From assembly GCF_002849715.1 (NCBI RefSeq), contig NZ_CP018863.1, positions 1,240,001-1,304,000 of the forward strand: 64,000 nucleotides of DNA. Reading direction: 5' to 3'. The position numbers were made by a program, and so were the translations under genes. The notes beneath the pieces are model-generated. The model searched no databases, was not told the DNA's origin, and saw only the letters and a list, made by a program, of their open reading frames with translations. This DNA is from Arthrobacter crystallopoietes (GTDB lineage Bacteria; Actinomycetota; Actinomycetes; Actinomycetales; Micrococcaceae). Below are positions 1 to 9,431 of the stretch, piece after piece; the stretch's first letter is position 1; each line of letters opens with the position of its first letter.

Positions 1-753
1 TTCCGGCTCGTCCATTTCGCCGTCGCCAAGGAAGGCCCAGACGTGCTGGTCAGAGGTGTCCTTGATGCCGCGGTTGTGCAGGTAGCGGTTGGACTGCGCC
101 TGGTAGATGGCGTTCATGGGGCCGATGCCCATGGACACGGTGGGGAATTCCCAGAAGTGGGGCATCAGCCGCGGGTGCGGATACGAGGAGAGCGCGTGGC
201 CTTCCCGCGACTTCTCCTGCCGGAAACCGTCCAGATCCTCCTCGGTGAGCCGGCCTTCCATGAAGGCGCGTGCATACATGCCGGGCGAGGCATGCCCTTG
301 GAAGAAGACCTGGTCGCCGCCGCAGGGGTGGTCCTTGCCGCGGAAGAAGTGGTTGAAGCCAACCTCGTAGAGGGTGGCCGCTCCGGCGTAGGTGGAGATA
401 TGCCCGCCGACGCCTATTTCGGGACGCTGTGCCCGGTGGACCATGACGGCGGCATTCCAGCGCATCCAGGCGCGGTACTTGCGCTCGATCTCCTCGTTGC
501 CCGGGTAGTGCGGCTCCTGGTCTGCGGGGATGGTGTTGACGTAGTCCGTGGTGGTCACCATGGGCACGCCGACACTCTGGGCACCGGCCCGCTGCAGGAG
601 CGAGCGCATGATGAACTGGGCGCGCTCGGTGCCCTGGGTGCTGATCAGCTGGTCCAGCGATTCGGACCACTCCGCGGTCTCTTCCGGATCGCGGTCCGGG
701 AACTGGTCGGCGAGCGCGCTCAGGATAGCCGGCGTCTCATCAATAACAGTCAT
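1..753 (-). CDS. aceE: Pyruvate dehydrogenase E1 component, homodimeric type (5' part only)
   Basis: Only the first 251 codons lie in the window; the gene continues beyond position 1. AceE is the thiamine-diphosphate subunit that decarboxylates pyruvate and passes the acetyl group to E2. The N-terminus is typical of the family (EWSESLDQL, then [20 protein letters not shown]), and the TPP/Mg motif GDGEMDE falls at the very edge. The ATG at 753 is preceded by GGAGAGGT on the minus strand. The gene is divergent from an SDR/pyruvate kinase pair, so genes making and using pyruvate share one intergenic region. Confidence 0.95.
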   Translation of the reverse strand, partial: MTVIDETPAILSALADQFPDRDPEETAEWSESLDQLISTQGTERAQFIMRSLLQRAGAQSVGVPMVTTTDYVNTIPADQEPHYPGNEEIERKYRAWMRWNAAVMVHRAQRPEIGVGGHISTYAGAATLYEVGFNHFFRGKDHPCGGDQVFFQGHASPGMYARAFMEGRLTEEDLDGFRQEKSREGHALSSYPHPRLMPHFWEFPTVSMGIGPMNAIYQAQSNRYLHNRGIKDTSDQHVWAFLGDGEMDEPE

Positions 754-811
754 GTGCTACCTCTCCATTGAGGACAGAGTTCTCCTGCCGTCTCAGCTTA
801 ATTTCCACAAG

Positions 812-829
812 ACGGAATGTTTATTCCGT
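812..829. promoter_or_regulatory. Inverted repeat, candidate operator between aceE and the SDR gene
   Basis: ACGGAAT-GTTT-ATTCCGT is a perfect 7-bp inverted repeat in the 151-bp divergent region. Sites of the type GGAAT-N4-ATTCC resemble operators of IclR-family regulators, and an IclR gene lies at 6163. The link is inference. Confidence 0.4.
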
Positions 830-904
830 TATGTAAGATACAGTGAACGATGTTGGTGCGTTCCCTGTCAACGTTATGACGAACACGTCCTGTAAGGAGA
901 GCAG

Positions 905-1672
905 ATGACATCCCATGCTTCGGCACCACAGGCGGGTACCGCCGTCGTTACCGGCGCCGGATCCGGTATTGGCCGCGCGGTGGCGCGGCAGCTGCTCGCG
1001 GCCGGCTTTTCCGTTGCATTGGCCGGCCGGCGCCCGGAACTGCTCGCGGAGACCGCCGAGGATAATCCTGCGGCGCTGGTGGTTCCGACCGACATCACAG
1101 ATCCGGAAGCCGTCGAAAGCCTCTTCGCCAGCGTCCGCGAGCGTTGGGGACGCCTAGACCTGCTCTTCAACAACGCCGGCACCTTCGGCCCGGCGGCCGG
1201 CATCGACGAGATCAGCCTGGCGGAGTGGAATGACACGGTGGCGGTGAACCTCACCGGTGCCATGCTGTGCGCCGCAGCGGCGTTCCGGCAGATGAAGGCC
1301 CAGCAGCCGCAAGGTGGCCGGATCATCAACAATGGCTCCATTTCTGCGCACACGCCGCGGCCGCGCTCGGTGGCGTACGCGGCGACCAAGCACGCCCTGA
1401 CCGGACTCACGAAGTCAATCGAACTCGATGGCAGGCCGTACGGCATCAGCTGCGGCCAGATCGATATAGGCAACACCTCGACCGGCCTCCTGCACGGGGC
1501 CGGCATCAGCGACGGGGCATTGCAGCCGGACGGGAGCAGGCGCGTCGAGCCGACATTCGACGTAGAAGAAGCCGCCCGGGCTGTGGTCCTCATGGCCACG
1601 CTGCCGGCCCAGGCGAACATCAACCAGCTCACCATTACCGCTTCCGGCATGCCGTACATCGGCCGGGGCTAA
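905..1672 (+). CDS. Short-chain dehydrogenase/reductase
   Basis: A 255-residue classical SDR, an NAD(P)-dependent oxidoreductase expected in the cytosol. The cofactor motif TGAGSGIG is at residues 16-23, the NNAG motif near residue 90, a catalytic Ser follows in the GSIS segment, and YAATK (Tyr158, Lys162) completes the active site. AAGGAGAG precedes the ATG by a few bases. The stop is 9 bp before the pyruvate kinase start, so the two are probably co-transcribed. The substrate cannot be read from the sequence. Confidence 0.88.
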   Translation: MTSHASAPQAGTAVVTGAGSGIGRAVARQLLAAGFSVALAGRRPELLAETAEDNPAALVVPTDITDPEAVESLFASVRERWGRLDLLFNNAGTFGPAAGIDEISLAEWNDTVAVNLTGAMLCAAAAFRQMKAQQPQGGRIINNGSISAHTPRPRSVAYAATKHALTGLTKSIELDGRPYGISCGQIDIGNTSTGLLHGAGISDGALQPDGSRRVEPTFDVEEAARAVVLMATLPAQANINQLTITASGMPYIGRG

Positions 1673-1681
1673 GGAGACATT

Positions 1682-3133
1682 ATGAGACAGGCAAAGATTA
1701 TTGCCACGTTCGGCCCTTCCGTCGCCACCTACGAAAGTACGGTGTCGCTCCTCAGGGCGGGAGTCGACGTCGCACGTTTGAACATGAGCCACGGCGAACA
1801 TGCGGTGCACGAGGAAATATACAACAACATCCGCAAGGCCGCGTCCGAGCTGGACCAGCCGATCGCCATCTTCGCCGATTTGCAGGGGCCGAAGATCCGG
1901 CTGGGCAGGTTTGCGGACGGGCCGCACGAACTGCGCGTCGGGGACACGTTCACCATCACCACCGAGGACGTGGCCGGCACCGCTGAGCTCTGCTCGACGA
2001 CGCACAAGGGCCTGCCGCAGGACGTCAATGCGGGCGATACGCTGCTGATCGACGACGGGAAGGTTGCCCTGCGCGCCGTCGCGGTGGATGACACCCGCGT
2101 GGTCACGGAGGTCACCGTGCCCGGCGCCGTCTCCAACAACAAGGGCATCAACCTCCCGGGGGTCGCGGTCAACGTCCCGGCCCTGAGCGACAAGGATGAG
2201 GCCGATCTGCGCTGGGCGCTACGGACCGGCGTCGACATGGTTGCCCTTTCCTTTGTGCGCAACGCCGCCGACATCCGGCGCGTACACGAGATCATGGCCG
2301 AAGAGGGACGCCGCACCCCCGTCATCGCGAAGATCGAGAAGCCGCAGGCCGTCGCGGCGCTGGCCGAGATCGTCGCCGCCTTCGATGCGATCATGGTGGC
2401 CCGCGGGGACCTGGGCGTGGAGCTGCCGCTGGAAGACGTGCCCGTGGTGCAGAAGAACGCCATCGAGCTGGCGCGGCGTTCGGCAAAGCCGGTGATTGTG
2501 GCGACGCAGGTGCTGGAATCCATGATCGAGAATCCCAGGCCTACGCGTGCCGAGGCGTCGGACTGCGCGAATGCCGTGCTCGACGGCGCGGATGCGGTCA
2601 TGCTCTCCGGCGAAACCAGCGTGGGAAAGTATCCGGTGGAGACCGTGCAGACCATGGCGCGCATCATCGAGTCCACCGAGCAGCACGGGCTGGAGCGCGT
2701 TCCGCCGCTGGGCAGCAAACCGAAAACCCGCGGCGGTGCCATCACGCGGGCCGCCGTGGAGATCGCGGACCAGCTCGATGCCAGGTGCATCTGCGTTTTC
2801 ACGCAGTCCGGTGATTCGGCCCGCCGACTCTCCCGGCTCCGTCCGAACAAGCCCCTGTTTGCCTTCACCCCGGTGCAGTCGACCCTGAACGTAATGGCCC
2901 TGATGTGGGGCATCCAGCCGCGGCTGGTCGACTTCGCCGAGCACACCGACCACATGACGGCGCAGGTGGACCGGGTGCTCTACGAGCAGAACCTGGCCGA
3001 CATCGACGACCTGATGGTCATCGCCGCCGGCTCGCCTCCGGGCCAGGCCGGGTCCACCAACTCCCTGCGCGTCCACCGGGTGGGCGACATTGCCGACGCC
3101 GGAGAACAGCTGGACGCGCGGCAGCAGGCGTAG
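1682..3133 (+). CDS. pyk: Pyruvate kinase
   Basis: At 483 residues this is a full-length bacterial pyruvate kinase, converting phosphoenolpyruvate and ADP to pyruvate and ATP. The N-terminus KIIATFGPS, the segment ARLNMSHG, the signature VIAKIEKPQAVAAL with catalytic Lys217, and MVARGDLGVELP are all present. The C-terminal allosteric domain is complete. AAGGAGAC lies upstream of the ATG. The coupling to an SDR rather than to other glycolytic genes suggests it may be a specialised or second isozyme (inference). Confidence 0.95.
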   Translation: MRQAKIIATFGPSVATYESTVSLLRAGVDVARLNMSHGEHAVHEEIYNNIRKAASELDQPIAIFADLQGPKIRLGRFADGPHELRVGDTFTITTEDVAGTAELCSTTHKGLPQDVNAGDTLLIDDGKVALRAVAVDDTRVVTEVTVPGAVSNNKGINLPGVAVNVPALSDKDEADLRWALRTGVDMVALSFVRNAADIRRVHEIMAEEGRRTPVIAKIEKPQAVAALAEIVAAFDAIMVARGDLGVELPLEDVPVVQKNAIELARRSAKPVIVATQVLESMIENPRPTRAEASDCANAVLDGADAVMLSGETSVGKYPVETVQTMARIIESTEQHGLERVPPLGSKPKTRGGAITRAAVEIADQLDARCICVFTQSGDSARRLSRLRPNKPLFAFTPVQSTLNVMALMWGIQPRLVDFAEHTDHMTAQVDRVLYEQNLADIDDLMVIAAGSPPGQAGSTNSLRVHRVGDIADAGEQLDARQQA

Positions 3134-3138
3134 GCGCG

Positions 3139-4350
3139 TCAGCCCTTGCTGGTGGATTTGGCGACGGCCGCCAGCCCCAGCAGCCCGCAGACCAGCCAGA
3201 TGGCTGCCGCGGGCCCCAGCGGGGCGGCGACGAGGCCGCCGGCCAGCGGGATGACTACCTGGCCGATACGGTTGCCGAGCAGCCTGATGGCCAGGGCCGC
3301 GCCGCGAGACTGCGGGGAAACGGCCTGCGTAATCAGGCTCATGGTCAGCGGCTGGCCCAGGCCCAGCAGGAAGCCGCCGACAAACAGGGCGATTCCCGCT
3401 ACCCAAAGTGCATCGAGGAAGAACGGCGCGACGGCGATGGCCGCACCGGAGCCGAGCAGGCTGGCGATCAGCAGCTGGTAGCGGGTCCATTTCTGGATGA
3501 GCTGGGCCAGGATGACGCGGGAAATGATGGAGGCGCCGGCGCGCACGGCCAGCAGGATGCCCACCCAGACCGGGGCCACGCCGTGTTCCTCCGCCACCAG
3601 CGGCAGGAAGGCCACCAGTATGTCGATGGCGGAGAGCAGGGCCAGCGAAGCGGCCATGTTCCAGGCGACGCCGGGGGTGCGCAGGATCGTCAGGGCGCCT
3701 TCCCTCGGGAGTGTCTTCGCCCCCGGCTGCTGTCCCGCCCGGCCGCCGGTGCGTGATTTCACCAGCATGGCCGGGGCGGCTGCCAGCGCGATGCCGGCGG
3801 CCAGCAGCAGGGCGGTGTTCACCGAGGCCATCCGGGCATCGCCGGTACTTTCCAGCCCGCTGCCCAACAGCAGGCCCGCCAGCAGCGGCCCGATCAACTG
3901 GCCCAGGGAAAAGGCCGCGGTGAACCAGCCGAACCCGCTGTCCAGCTGGCTCAGCGGGGCATATCGCGCAATGGCGGATTGGCCGGCGATGGTGAAGACC
4001 AGATGGCCCATGCCCAGCAGCGCGCTGGCCACGCCGATCCAGAGGAAGTCTCCGGCTGCTGCCAGCAGCAGCGCCGCCACTGAAAGCAGGACGGCCCCGA
4101 GCACCACCATGCCGCGCAGCGACTGCACCCGGTCGCTCACCCGGCCGAGCCAGAGCGCGGCGACCACGGGCAGGATGGCGTAAACGGCGGTGACCACACC
4201 GATCACGGCGGCATCGCCGCCGAGCGCCAGCAGTTTGTAGGAGATCACCGGCCGGGCCAGGTTCAGCGCCGTCTGCGTCAGCACGGCCGCGCCGATCAGG
4301 ACCCATAACCACAGCCGCGAGCTGTGCTGTTCTGCTGCTGGTTCGCTCAT
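3139..4350 (-). CDS. MFS transporter
   Basis: A 403-residue protein with about 12 hydrophobic segments and the MFS loop motif GRVSDRV after the second one. The start chosen (MSEPAAEQ) has GGAGAA just upstream; an in-frame start 57 bp earlier would add an unlikely polar leader. It is probably a drug or metabolite exporter of the inner membrane. It converges on pyruvate kinase, with 5 bp between the stops. No substrate can be assigned. Confidence 0.85.
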   Translation of the reverse strand: MSEPAAEQHSSRLWLWVLIGAAVLTQTALNLARPVISYKLLALGGDAAVIGVVTAVYAILPVVAALWLGRVSDRVQSLRGMVVLGAVLLSVAALLLAAAGDFLWIGVASALLGMGHLVFTIAGQSAIARYAPLSQLDSGFGWFTAAFSLGQLIGPLLAGLLLGSGLESTGDARMASVNTALLLAAGIALAAAPAMLVKSRTGGRAGQQPGAKTLPREGALTILRTPGVAWNMAASLALLSAIDILVAFLPLVAEEHGVAPVWVGILLAVRAGASIISRVILAQLIQKWTRYQLLIASLLGSGAAIAVAPFFLDALWVAGIALFVGGFLLGLGQPLTMSLITQAVSPQSRGAALAIRLLGNRIGQVVIPLAGGLVAAPLGPAAAIWLVCGLLGLAAVAKSTSKG

Positions 4351-4453
4351 TTCTCCTGGTTCCCTCGAGTGCCCGCCCCTATTCTGCCCTGCCGTGCAAC
4401 CGTTCACCGCAAAAGCATTGCGGCGTTACGCCCGCGGTGGTCGAATAGTGTGC

Positions 4454-5560
4454 ATGGCTACCGCCGGAACAACAATTCTCGCGATCGGTACGAAAAAAGG
4501 CCTGTGGCTGGCAACCAGCACAGACCGGGTCAACTGGTCGCTGTCCGAACCGCACTTTTTGATGAATGAGATCCCGAGCATCGGGATCGACCAGCGTGAC
4601 GGCCGCACCCGGCTGCTCGTCGGTGCCCGCTCCGAGCACTGGGGACCCACGGTCTTCCACTCGGACGATCTGGGCGGCACCTGGACCGAGCCCGAAAACG
4701 GTGCCATCCGCTTCGCCGAAGAGGACGGTGCCGCGCTGGAGCGGATCTGGCAGCTTTATCCGGACGCCGAGGACCGCCCCGGCGTCGTCTGGGCCGGCTG
4801 CGAACCCATCTCGGTTTGGAAATCCACCGACGGCGGCGAGCACTTCGAGCTCAACCGCAGCCTCTGGGCGCATCCGGACAAAGACCAGTGGGGCGCCGGC
4901 TACGGCGGGGCCGCCGCGCACTCCGTCTTGCCCAGCCCCGCGGATGAAAACACAGTCCATGTCGCTATGAGCACCGGCGGCGTGTACCGGACTACGGACG
5001 GCGGGACCAGCTGGACCGCGCGCAACCACGGCATCAGCGCCTACTTCATGCCGGATCCCAATCCCGAAGTCGGCCAGTGTGTGCACAAAATCGCACGGGA
5101 TCCCGAGGTACCCACCACGCTGTTCGCGCAGAACCACCATGGCGTCTACCGCTCGGATGACAACGCGGACACCTGGGTGTCCATCGCGGACGGCCTGCCC
5201 ACGGACTTCGGTTTCGCCATGCTCACACACCCGCGGAAGTCCGGCACCGCCTGGGTCATCCCGATCAAGGCCGACGGCGAACGCATTCCGCCGGACGGCC
5301 AGCTCGCCGTCCACCGGACCAGCGACGGCGGCAACTCCTGGACACGCCTGCATACCGGTTTGCCGGACAACGAGTTCAACGTTGTGCTGCGCGATGCGGC
5401 CGCCGTGGACGGTTCGGATCCGGCCGGCGTCTACTTCGGTACCCGCGGCGGCTCCGTCTACGCAAGCGCCGATGAGGGCGAGGTCTTCGTCGAAGTGGCC
5501 TCGCACCTGCCGGACGTACTCTGCGTCCGCGCCGCCACAATCAACGACGGCGGCCGGTAG
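4454..5560 (+). CDS. Sialidase-like beta-propeller protein (BNR/Asp-box repeats)
   Basis: 368 residues with repeated Asp-box motifs (STDGGEHF, TTDGGTSW, SDDNADTW, TSDGGNSW), diagnostic of a BNR/WD40-like beta-propeller. No signal peptide or membrane segment is visible, so it is probably cytosolic and unlikely to be a true secreted sialidase. The start MATAGTT is preferred over an in-frame upstream ATG at 4394. It lies 3 bp before a MoaD-like gene, so the two are surely co-transcribed. Function is unknown. Confidence 0.8.
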   Translation: MATAGTTILAIGTKKGLWLATSTDRVNWSLSEPHFLMNEIPSIGIDQRDGRTRLLVGARSEHWGPTVFHSDDLGGTWTEPENGAIRFAEEDGAALERIWQLYPDAEDRPGVVWAGCEPISVWKSTDGGEHFELNRSLWAHPDKDQWGAGYGGAAAHSVLPSPADENTVHVAMSTGGVYRTTDGGTSWTARNHGISAYFMPDPNPEVGQCVHKIARDPEVPTTLFAQNHHGVYRSDDNADTWVSIADGLPTDFGFAMLTHPRKSGTAWVIPIKADGERIPPDGQLAVHRTSDGGNSWTRLHTGLPDNEFNVVLRDAAAVDGSDPAGVYFGTRGGSVYASADEGEVFVEVASHLPDVLCVRAATINDGGR

Positions 5561-5563
5561 CCG

Positions 5564-5863
5564 ATGGAGGAGACCACCCTGGCGGTCACCGTCGTCGTCC
5601 CCAGTCTCCTGGCCAAGGTGACCGGTGACCAGCGCGAACTGCGCGTGCCGGTGGAAGACGGGGCAACCGTGGCCCAGGTGCTGGACCGGCTCGCCGCGGA
5701 ATATCCGGTGTTCGACCGGCGGGTGCGCAACGAACTGGGCGCCGTCCGCCGGTATGTAAACCTGTATGTGGACGGGGAAGACATCCGCGGGCTGGACGGC
5801 CCCGCCACCCGCATCGGGCCCGGGCAGGAGCTGCTGATCATCCAGTCCGTCGCCGGCGGGTAG
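5564..5863 (+). CDS. MoaD/ThiS family ubiquitin-like protein
   Basis: 99 residues with the MoaD/ThiS beta-grasp pattern and a C-terminal Gly-Gly (SVAGG), the group adenylated and thiocarboxylated in sulfur-carrier proteins. No moaE, moeB or thiazole gene is nearby, so a classical role in molybdopterin or thiamin synthesis is not indicated. It follows the beta-propeller gene by 3 bp without a clear ribosome site, which suggests translational coupling. It may carry sulfur for an unidentified reaction or modify a partner protein (inference). Confidence 0.85.
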   Translation: MEETTLAVTVVVPSLLAKVTGDQRELRVPVEDGATVAQVLDRLAAEYPVFDRRVRNELGAVRRYVNLYVDGEDIRGLDGPATRIGPGQELLIIQSVAGG

Positions 5864-5928
5864 AAGGAGCACAACGGGTCCCGGCCACCGGCGACCAAGC
5901 CGAACGCAACTCAACCAGGAGGTTCAAG

Positions 5929-6144
5929 ATGACTACCGACAACGGCGGTTTGCACGACCCGAAGGAAGCGGACGCCGCCGACGTGCAGTGGCAGAACGAG
6001 CCCCTGCAGGATGACTCGGATACCGACGCCACTCCCGTGGAACGCCCCGCATCCTGGGAAGCCAATGATGCCGACGTGCAGGAGCAGGCCCTGTCCATCA
6101 ACCCGGACGAAGACGACGACTACCCCCACGGCGAGGTGCCCTAA
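5929..6144 (+). CDS. Small acidic hypothetical protein
   Basis: 71 residues, strongly acidic (for example DDSDTD and PDEDDDYPHGE), with no membrane segment and probably unstructured. A perfect AGGAGG sits 6 bases before the ATG, which supports a real gene. It follows the propeller/MoaD pair at 65 bp and ends 18 bp before the IclR gene. I do not recognise the family. Confidence 0.7.
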   Translation: MTTDNGGLHDPKEADAADVQWQNEPLQDDSDTDATPVERPASWEANDADVQEQALSINPDEDDDYPHGEVP

Positions 6145-6150
6145 CGACAA

Positions 6151-6163
6151 TAGAATTCCGGTA
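6151..6163 (+). promoter_or_regulatory. -10 element placing transcription start on the IclR ATG (leaderless)
   Basis: TAGAAT at 6151-6156 is followed by six bases and then the ATG at 6163. This spacing would start transcription at the A of the start codon. No Shine-Dalgarno sequence is present. Confidence 0.5.
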
Positions 6164-6957
6164 TGCAGAACTCGAAGGCGCAGCGGAAGAAGCCGACCTA
6201 CTCCATCGACGCCGTCGACAACGCCCTCCAGCTCCTGCAACTGCTGCGCGATCTCGGCAGCGTGCGGCTCAAGGACGCCGCTGCCGAGCTCAAGGTCGCA
6301 CCGTCCACCGCACACCGGCTGCTGGCCATGCTGGTTTACCGCGGTTTTGCCACCCAGGACGAGTCGAAGCGGTACTTGCCCGGGCCCTCGCTGGGGGTCG
6401 GACCCGCCGGCATCGGCGGGACTACGCAGCTGCGCAGGATCGCCCAGCCTCATCTGGAGCTGCTGGCAGCCCGACTGAACGAGACGGTCAACCTGATGAT
6501 CCGCGTCGGCACGCAGGTACGTTTCCTCAGCACCGTTGAGGGCTCGAACATCCTGCGCATCGGCGACCGGCAGGGAACGGTGCTGCCCGCGAATTCAGCC
6601 TCGGGAGGCAAGGCCATCCTGGCGGAACTGGACCGGGAAGTGCTGGAGCAGTTGTTCCGGACCAACAATGCGGACATCAGCGGCGCCGCCATCCCCGCCG
6701 CCGACTACCCCGCTTTCCTGCAGGAACTCGACGCCATCCGCGCCAATGGCTTCGCCGCCAACTTCGAAGGAACCGAGGAAGGCGTCAGTGCCCTCGGAGC
6801 AGCGATCCATGACGCCGCCGGAGTAGTGGTCGGCGCAATAAGCGTGGCCATTCCGACAACCCGCTTCCGCAAACAGTTCGACGCCGGTCTCGTCCAGGAA
6901 GTCTTCAAGACGCGCCAGGCGCTCGAAGCCGACCTGGGATCGGCGTTCGCCGGCTAG
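6163..6957 (+). CDS. IclR family transcriptional regulator
   Basis: 264 residues. The N-terminal winged helix-turn-helix spans about residues 14-75 (SIDAVDNALQLLQLLRDLG, then the helix of VAPSTAHRLLAMLV), and the IclR effector domain follows (GGKAILAEL, AIHDAAGVVVGAISVAIP). IclR proteins usually control aromatic-acid, acetate or sugar-acid catabolism. The next gene encodes a mycothiol-dependent isomerase-like protein and then comes an acyl-CoA ligase, so it may control those; this is inference. The start appears leaderless. Confidence 0.9.
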   Translation: MQNSKAQRKKPTYSIDAVDNALQLLQLLRDLGSVRLKDAAAELKVAPSTAHRLLAMLVYRGFATQDESKRYLPGPSLGVGPAGIGGTTQLRRIAQPHLELLAARLNETVNLMIRVGTQVRFLSTVEGSNILRIGDRQGTVLPANSASGGKAILAELDREVLEQLFRTNNADISGAAIPAADYPAFLQELDAIRANGFAANFEGTEEGVSALGAAIHDAAGVVVGAISVAIPTTRFRKQFDAGLVQEVFKTRQALEADLGSAFAG

Positions 6958-7065
6958 CGGGCATGTCCGTAAACATTTCTGCGCGCAGGAATTTGCGGTC
7001 GATAAACGGATGCAGCTCGGGGTCGAGGGTACCGTGGGATCTAAACGTCTCGGCAAGGAGCACCA

Positions 7066-7809
7066 ATGGCAGCGAGTCACGACCTCACCACCGACCCCGC
7101 CTTGCAGGAAGCACTGCTGACAGTGCGCCGCGGGACCGAGTTCTTCGGCCGCAAGCTCGACGAACTGCCCGACGACGCACTCCAGGCGCCCTCGCTGCTG
7201 CCGGACTGGACGCGGGCCCACGTCATCGCACACGTTAGCTACAACGCCCGCGCTATCGCCCGTCTGATGAAATGGGCGAACAGCGGCATCGAAACTCCCA
7301 TGTATTCCTCCTGGGAAGCGCGCAACGCGGAAATCGAGCACGGCGCCGCCATAGCTCCCAAAGAACTGCGGGACCTCTGCCAGGACTCCGCCGCGCAGCT
7401 CGACGCCGCCTGGCGCGACACTCCGTCGGACGCTTGGAAACACCAGGTCAAAACCGCCCAGGGCCGGACCGTCCCCGCCTCGGAAACCGTGTGGATGCGC
7501 ACCCGCGAAACCTGGATCCACACCGTCGACCTGGGCAACGGCGCAACCTTCGACCAGCTCCCCGCCAACGTCCTTAAACGCTTGCTGCAAGAGATCACCG
7601 GAGCCTGGCAAAGCCGCGGCGACGGCAAGGACCTGCTCCTCAAAGCCTCCGATGCCTCAAGAGTGCTTGAATTCGGCGACCGCGACTCCGACAATCCCGA
7701 AATCATCAGCGGCACCCTTGCCGACGTCACCGCCTTCGCCACCGGCCGCTCCACCAACGGCATCACCTCCAGCAAACAACAAAGCCCGACCGCGCCCCGC
7801 TGGCTCTAG
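7066..7809 (+). CDS. Maleylpyruvate isomerase family mycothiol-dependent protein
   Basis: 247 residues with the mycothiol-dependent maleylpyruvate isomerase N-terminal domain of the DinB-like fold. The zinc-binding pattern of the family is visible: His in HVIAHVSYN, then Glu and His in TRETWIHTVD. The true isomerase acts in the gentisate pathway (maleylpyruvate to fumarylpyruvate), but no gentisate dioxygenase is nearby, so it may be a related mycothiol transferase. AAGGAG precedes the ATG. It converges with the acyl-CoA ligase gene. Confidence 0.8.
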   Translation: MAASHDLTTDPALQEALLTVRRGTEFFGRKLDELPDDALQAPSLLPDWTRAHVIAHVSYNARAIARLMKWANSGIETPMYSSWEARNAEIEHGAAIAPKELRDLCQDSAAQLDAAWRDTPSDAWKHQVKTAQGRTVPASETVWMRTRETWIHTVDLGNGATFDQLPANVLKRLLQEITGAWQSRGDGKDLLLKASDASRVLEFGDRDSDNPEIISGTLADVTAFATGRSTNGITSSKQQSPTAPRWL

Positions 7810-7821
7810 CATCTCGCAGGA

Positions 7822-9327
7822 TCAGGCGTTGGCGCGCAGCGCGTGCTTCTGGATCTTGCCGGTAGCGTTGCGCGGCAGCTCGTCGACGAGCACGATGTCG
7901 CGGGGCACCTTGTAGGTGGCCAGGCGCTGCTTGAGCTCTTCACGCATCGCTTCGCTGGTCACGTGGGTATCGGGCGCGAGGACAACAAAAGCACGTCCGG
8001 TCTCGCCCCACTTATCGTCCGGCACGCCGATCACGGCCGCCTCCTGCACGCCGGGCACGCTGAGCAGGGTATTCTCCACCTCGGCGGGGTAGACGTTCTC
8101 GCCCCCTGAGATGTACATGTCCTTGATCCGGTCCTTGATGTACATGTAGCCGTCCTCGTCCACCACCGCGATGTCGCCGGAATGGTACCAGGCGCCGTCG
8201 AGCGCCTTGGCGGTCTCCTCGGGCTTGTTCCAATAGCCGGCCATGACGTTGGGACCCTGGACGATGACCTCCCCGGGAACCCCGGGCGGGACCGGCTTGC
8301 CGTCGAGGTCCACAACCTGGTTTTCAGTAAAGAAGTGGGCACGGCCCGCAGAGCCGGCCTTGGCCAAGCCGTCGCGCGGTTCGAGCATGCAGACTCCGGG
8401 GCCGGTTTCGGTCATGCCGAAGCCCTGCATGATGGCGACCTTCTTGTCCTGCCAGGTCCGGATGGTCCGCTCCGGCAGCGGCGAACCGCCCACCATGAAC
8501 CCGCGCACAGTGGAGAGGTCCGCCGCTGGAAAGGCAGGATCGCTACTCAGGGCGTCCAGCATGGCCGGCACCAGGAACGATGAGGTTACCCGGGACTGCT
8601 CCATCTCGGCCAGCACCGCCGCGGCTTTGAAAGTCCGGTGGATGATGATGCGCCCGCCCAGTGTGAACGTGGGCAGGGTCATCATGTTCAGCCCGGCGAT
8701 GTGAAACAGCGGGGCGGCGGCAAGGTGGATCTCGTCCTGCCGGAGGTCCTGACCGATCAGCGCATTGACGTACTGGTAGAACAGATTGTTGTGGGTCAGC
8801 ATGGCCCCCTTGGGGCGGCCGGTGGTCCCGGAGGTGTACATAATCAGGGCGAGGGCCTCAAGATCGACGTCGATCTGGACGGGTTCTCCGCTGCCGCCGG
8901 TAAGGAAGTCCTCGAACAAGGCTCCCGGGCCACCGCCGTCGACGCTGAGCCACTGCCGGATCTCGAGCTCTGCGGCGAGTTCCTCGGCATTGCCCCGCTG
9001 GTCCTCACCGAAGACCACAACGGTGGCGCCGCAGTCACGCAGGATGTAGTCAATCTCGGGCTTCCGGAGCCGGGGGTTTATCAGTACGCAGACGGCGCCG
9101 ATGAGGCCGGCGGCGAAGAACGTTTCCAGCAAGGCAGGGTGGTTAAAACCTGCGTAGGCCACCCGGTCGCCCTTGGACACTCCGGCACCGGCGAAGGCAT
9201 TGGCCAACCGTGTGACGCGCTGATCAAACTCTCGATAAGTCCGCTCCCGGCCTTCGAAGACGATGCAGACATCGTCCGGGCGGACCTTGGCGCGGCGGGC
9301 GGGCCATGAACCAATGCCGAGATTCAC
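7822..9327 (-). CDS. Acyl-CoA synthetase (AMP-forming)
   Basis: 501 residues of the ANL superfamily, activating a carboxylic acid with ATP and CoA through an acyl-adenylate. The P-loop YTSGTTGRPKG, the hinge region YHSGDIAVVDEDGYMYIKDR and the C-terminal catalytic Lys in NATGKIQ are intact. It starts with GTG, with AAGGAG upstream on the minus strand. It resembles long-chain or aromatic acyl-CoA ligases; the substrate is not determinable. Confidence 0.9.
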   Translation of the reverse strand: MNLGIGSWPARRAKVRPDDVCIVFEGRERTYREFDQRVTRLANAFAGAGVSKGDRVAYAGFNHPALLETFFAAGLIGAVCVLINPRLRKPEIDYILRDCGATVVVFGEDQRGNAEELAAELEIRQWLSVDGGGPGALFEDFLTGGSGEPVQIDVDLEALALIMYTSGTTGRPKGAMLTHNNLFYQYVNALIGQDLRQDEIHLAAAPLFHIAGLNMMTLPTFTLGGRIIIHRTFKAAAVLAEMEQSRVTSSFLVPAMLDALSSDPAFPAADLSTVRGFMVGGSPLPERTIRTWQDKKVAIMQGFGMTETGPGVCMLEPRDGLAKAGSAGRAHFFTENQVVDLDGKPVPPGVPGEVIVQGPNVMAGYWNKPEETAKALDGAWYHSGDIAVVDEDGYMYIKDRIKDMYISGGENVYPAEVENTLLSVPGVQEAAVIGVPDDKWGETGRAFVVLAPDTHVTSEAMREELKQRLATYKVPRDIVLVDELPRNATGKIQKHALRANA

Positions 9328-9341
9328 TGCAACTCCTTTGT

Positions 9342-9400
9342 AGCGGGATCACGTTCAAACCATTGGAACAGCCTTTTATTGATATTGTCAACGATTTAAC
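9342..9400 (-). promoter_or_regulatory. Candidate promoter of the acyl-CoA synthetase gene
   Basis: Reading the minus strand, TTGACA occurs in an AT-rich stretch that also contains the palindrome TTGA-CAATA-TCAA. The -10 element is unclear, so the exact promoter is uncertain. Confidence 0.35.
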
Positions 9401-9431
9401 CGGAAAGCTACGCAGCGCTCGGCGGCTTCCC

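Noticed and set aside
2219..4312. Long minus-strand open frame of 697 codons over pyruvate kinase and the MFS gene
   Set aside because: It is an antisense shadow with Arg/Gly/Ala-rich nonsense composition, overlapping two clear genes.
4454..5560. Secreted sialidase
   Set aside because: The Asp-box repeats are present, but there is no signal peptide and no evident sialidase arginine triad.
7066..7809. Complete gentisate pathway
   Set aside because: Only the isomerase-like gene is here; there is no gentisate dioxygenase or fumarylpyruvate hydrolase.
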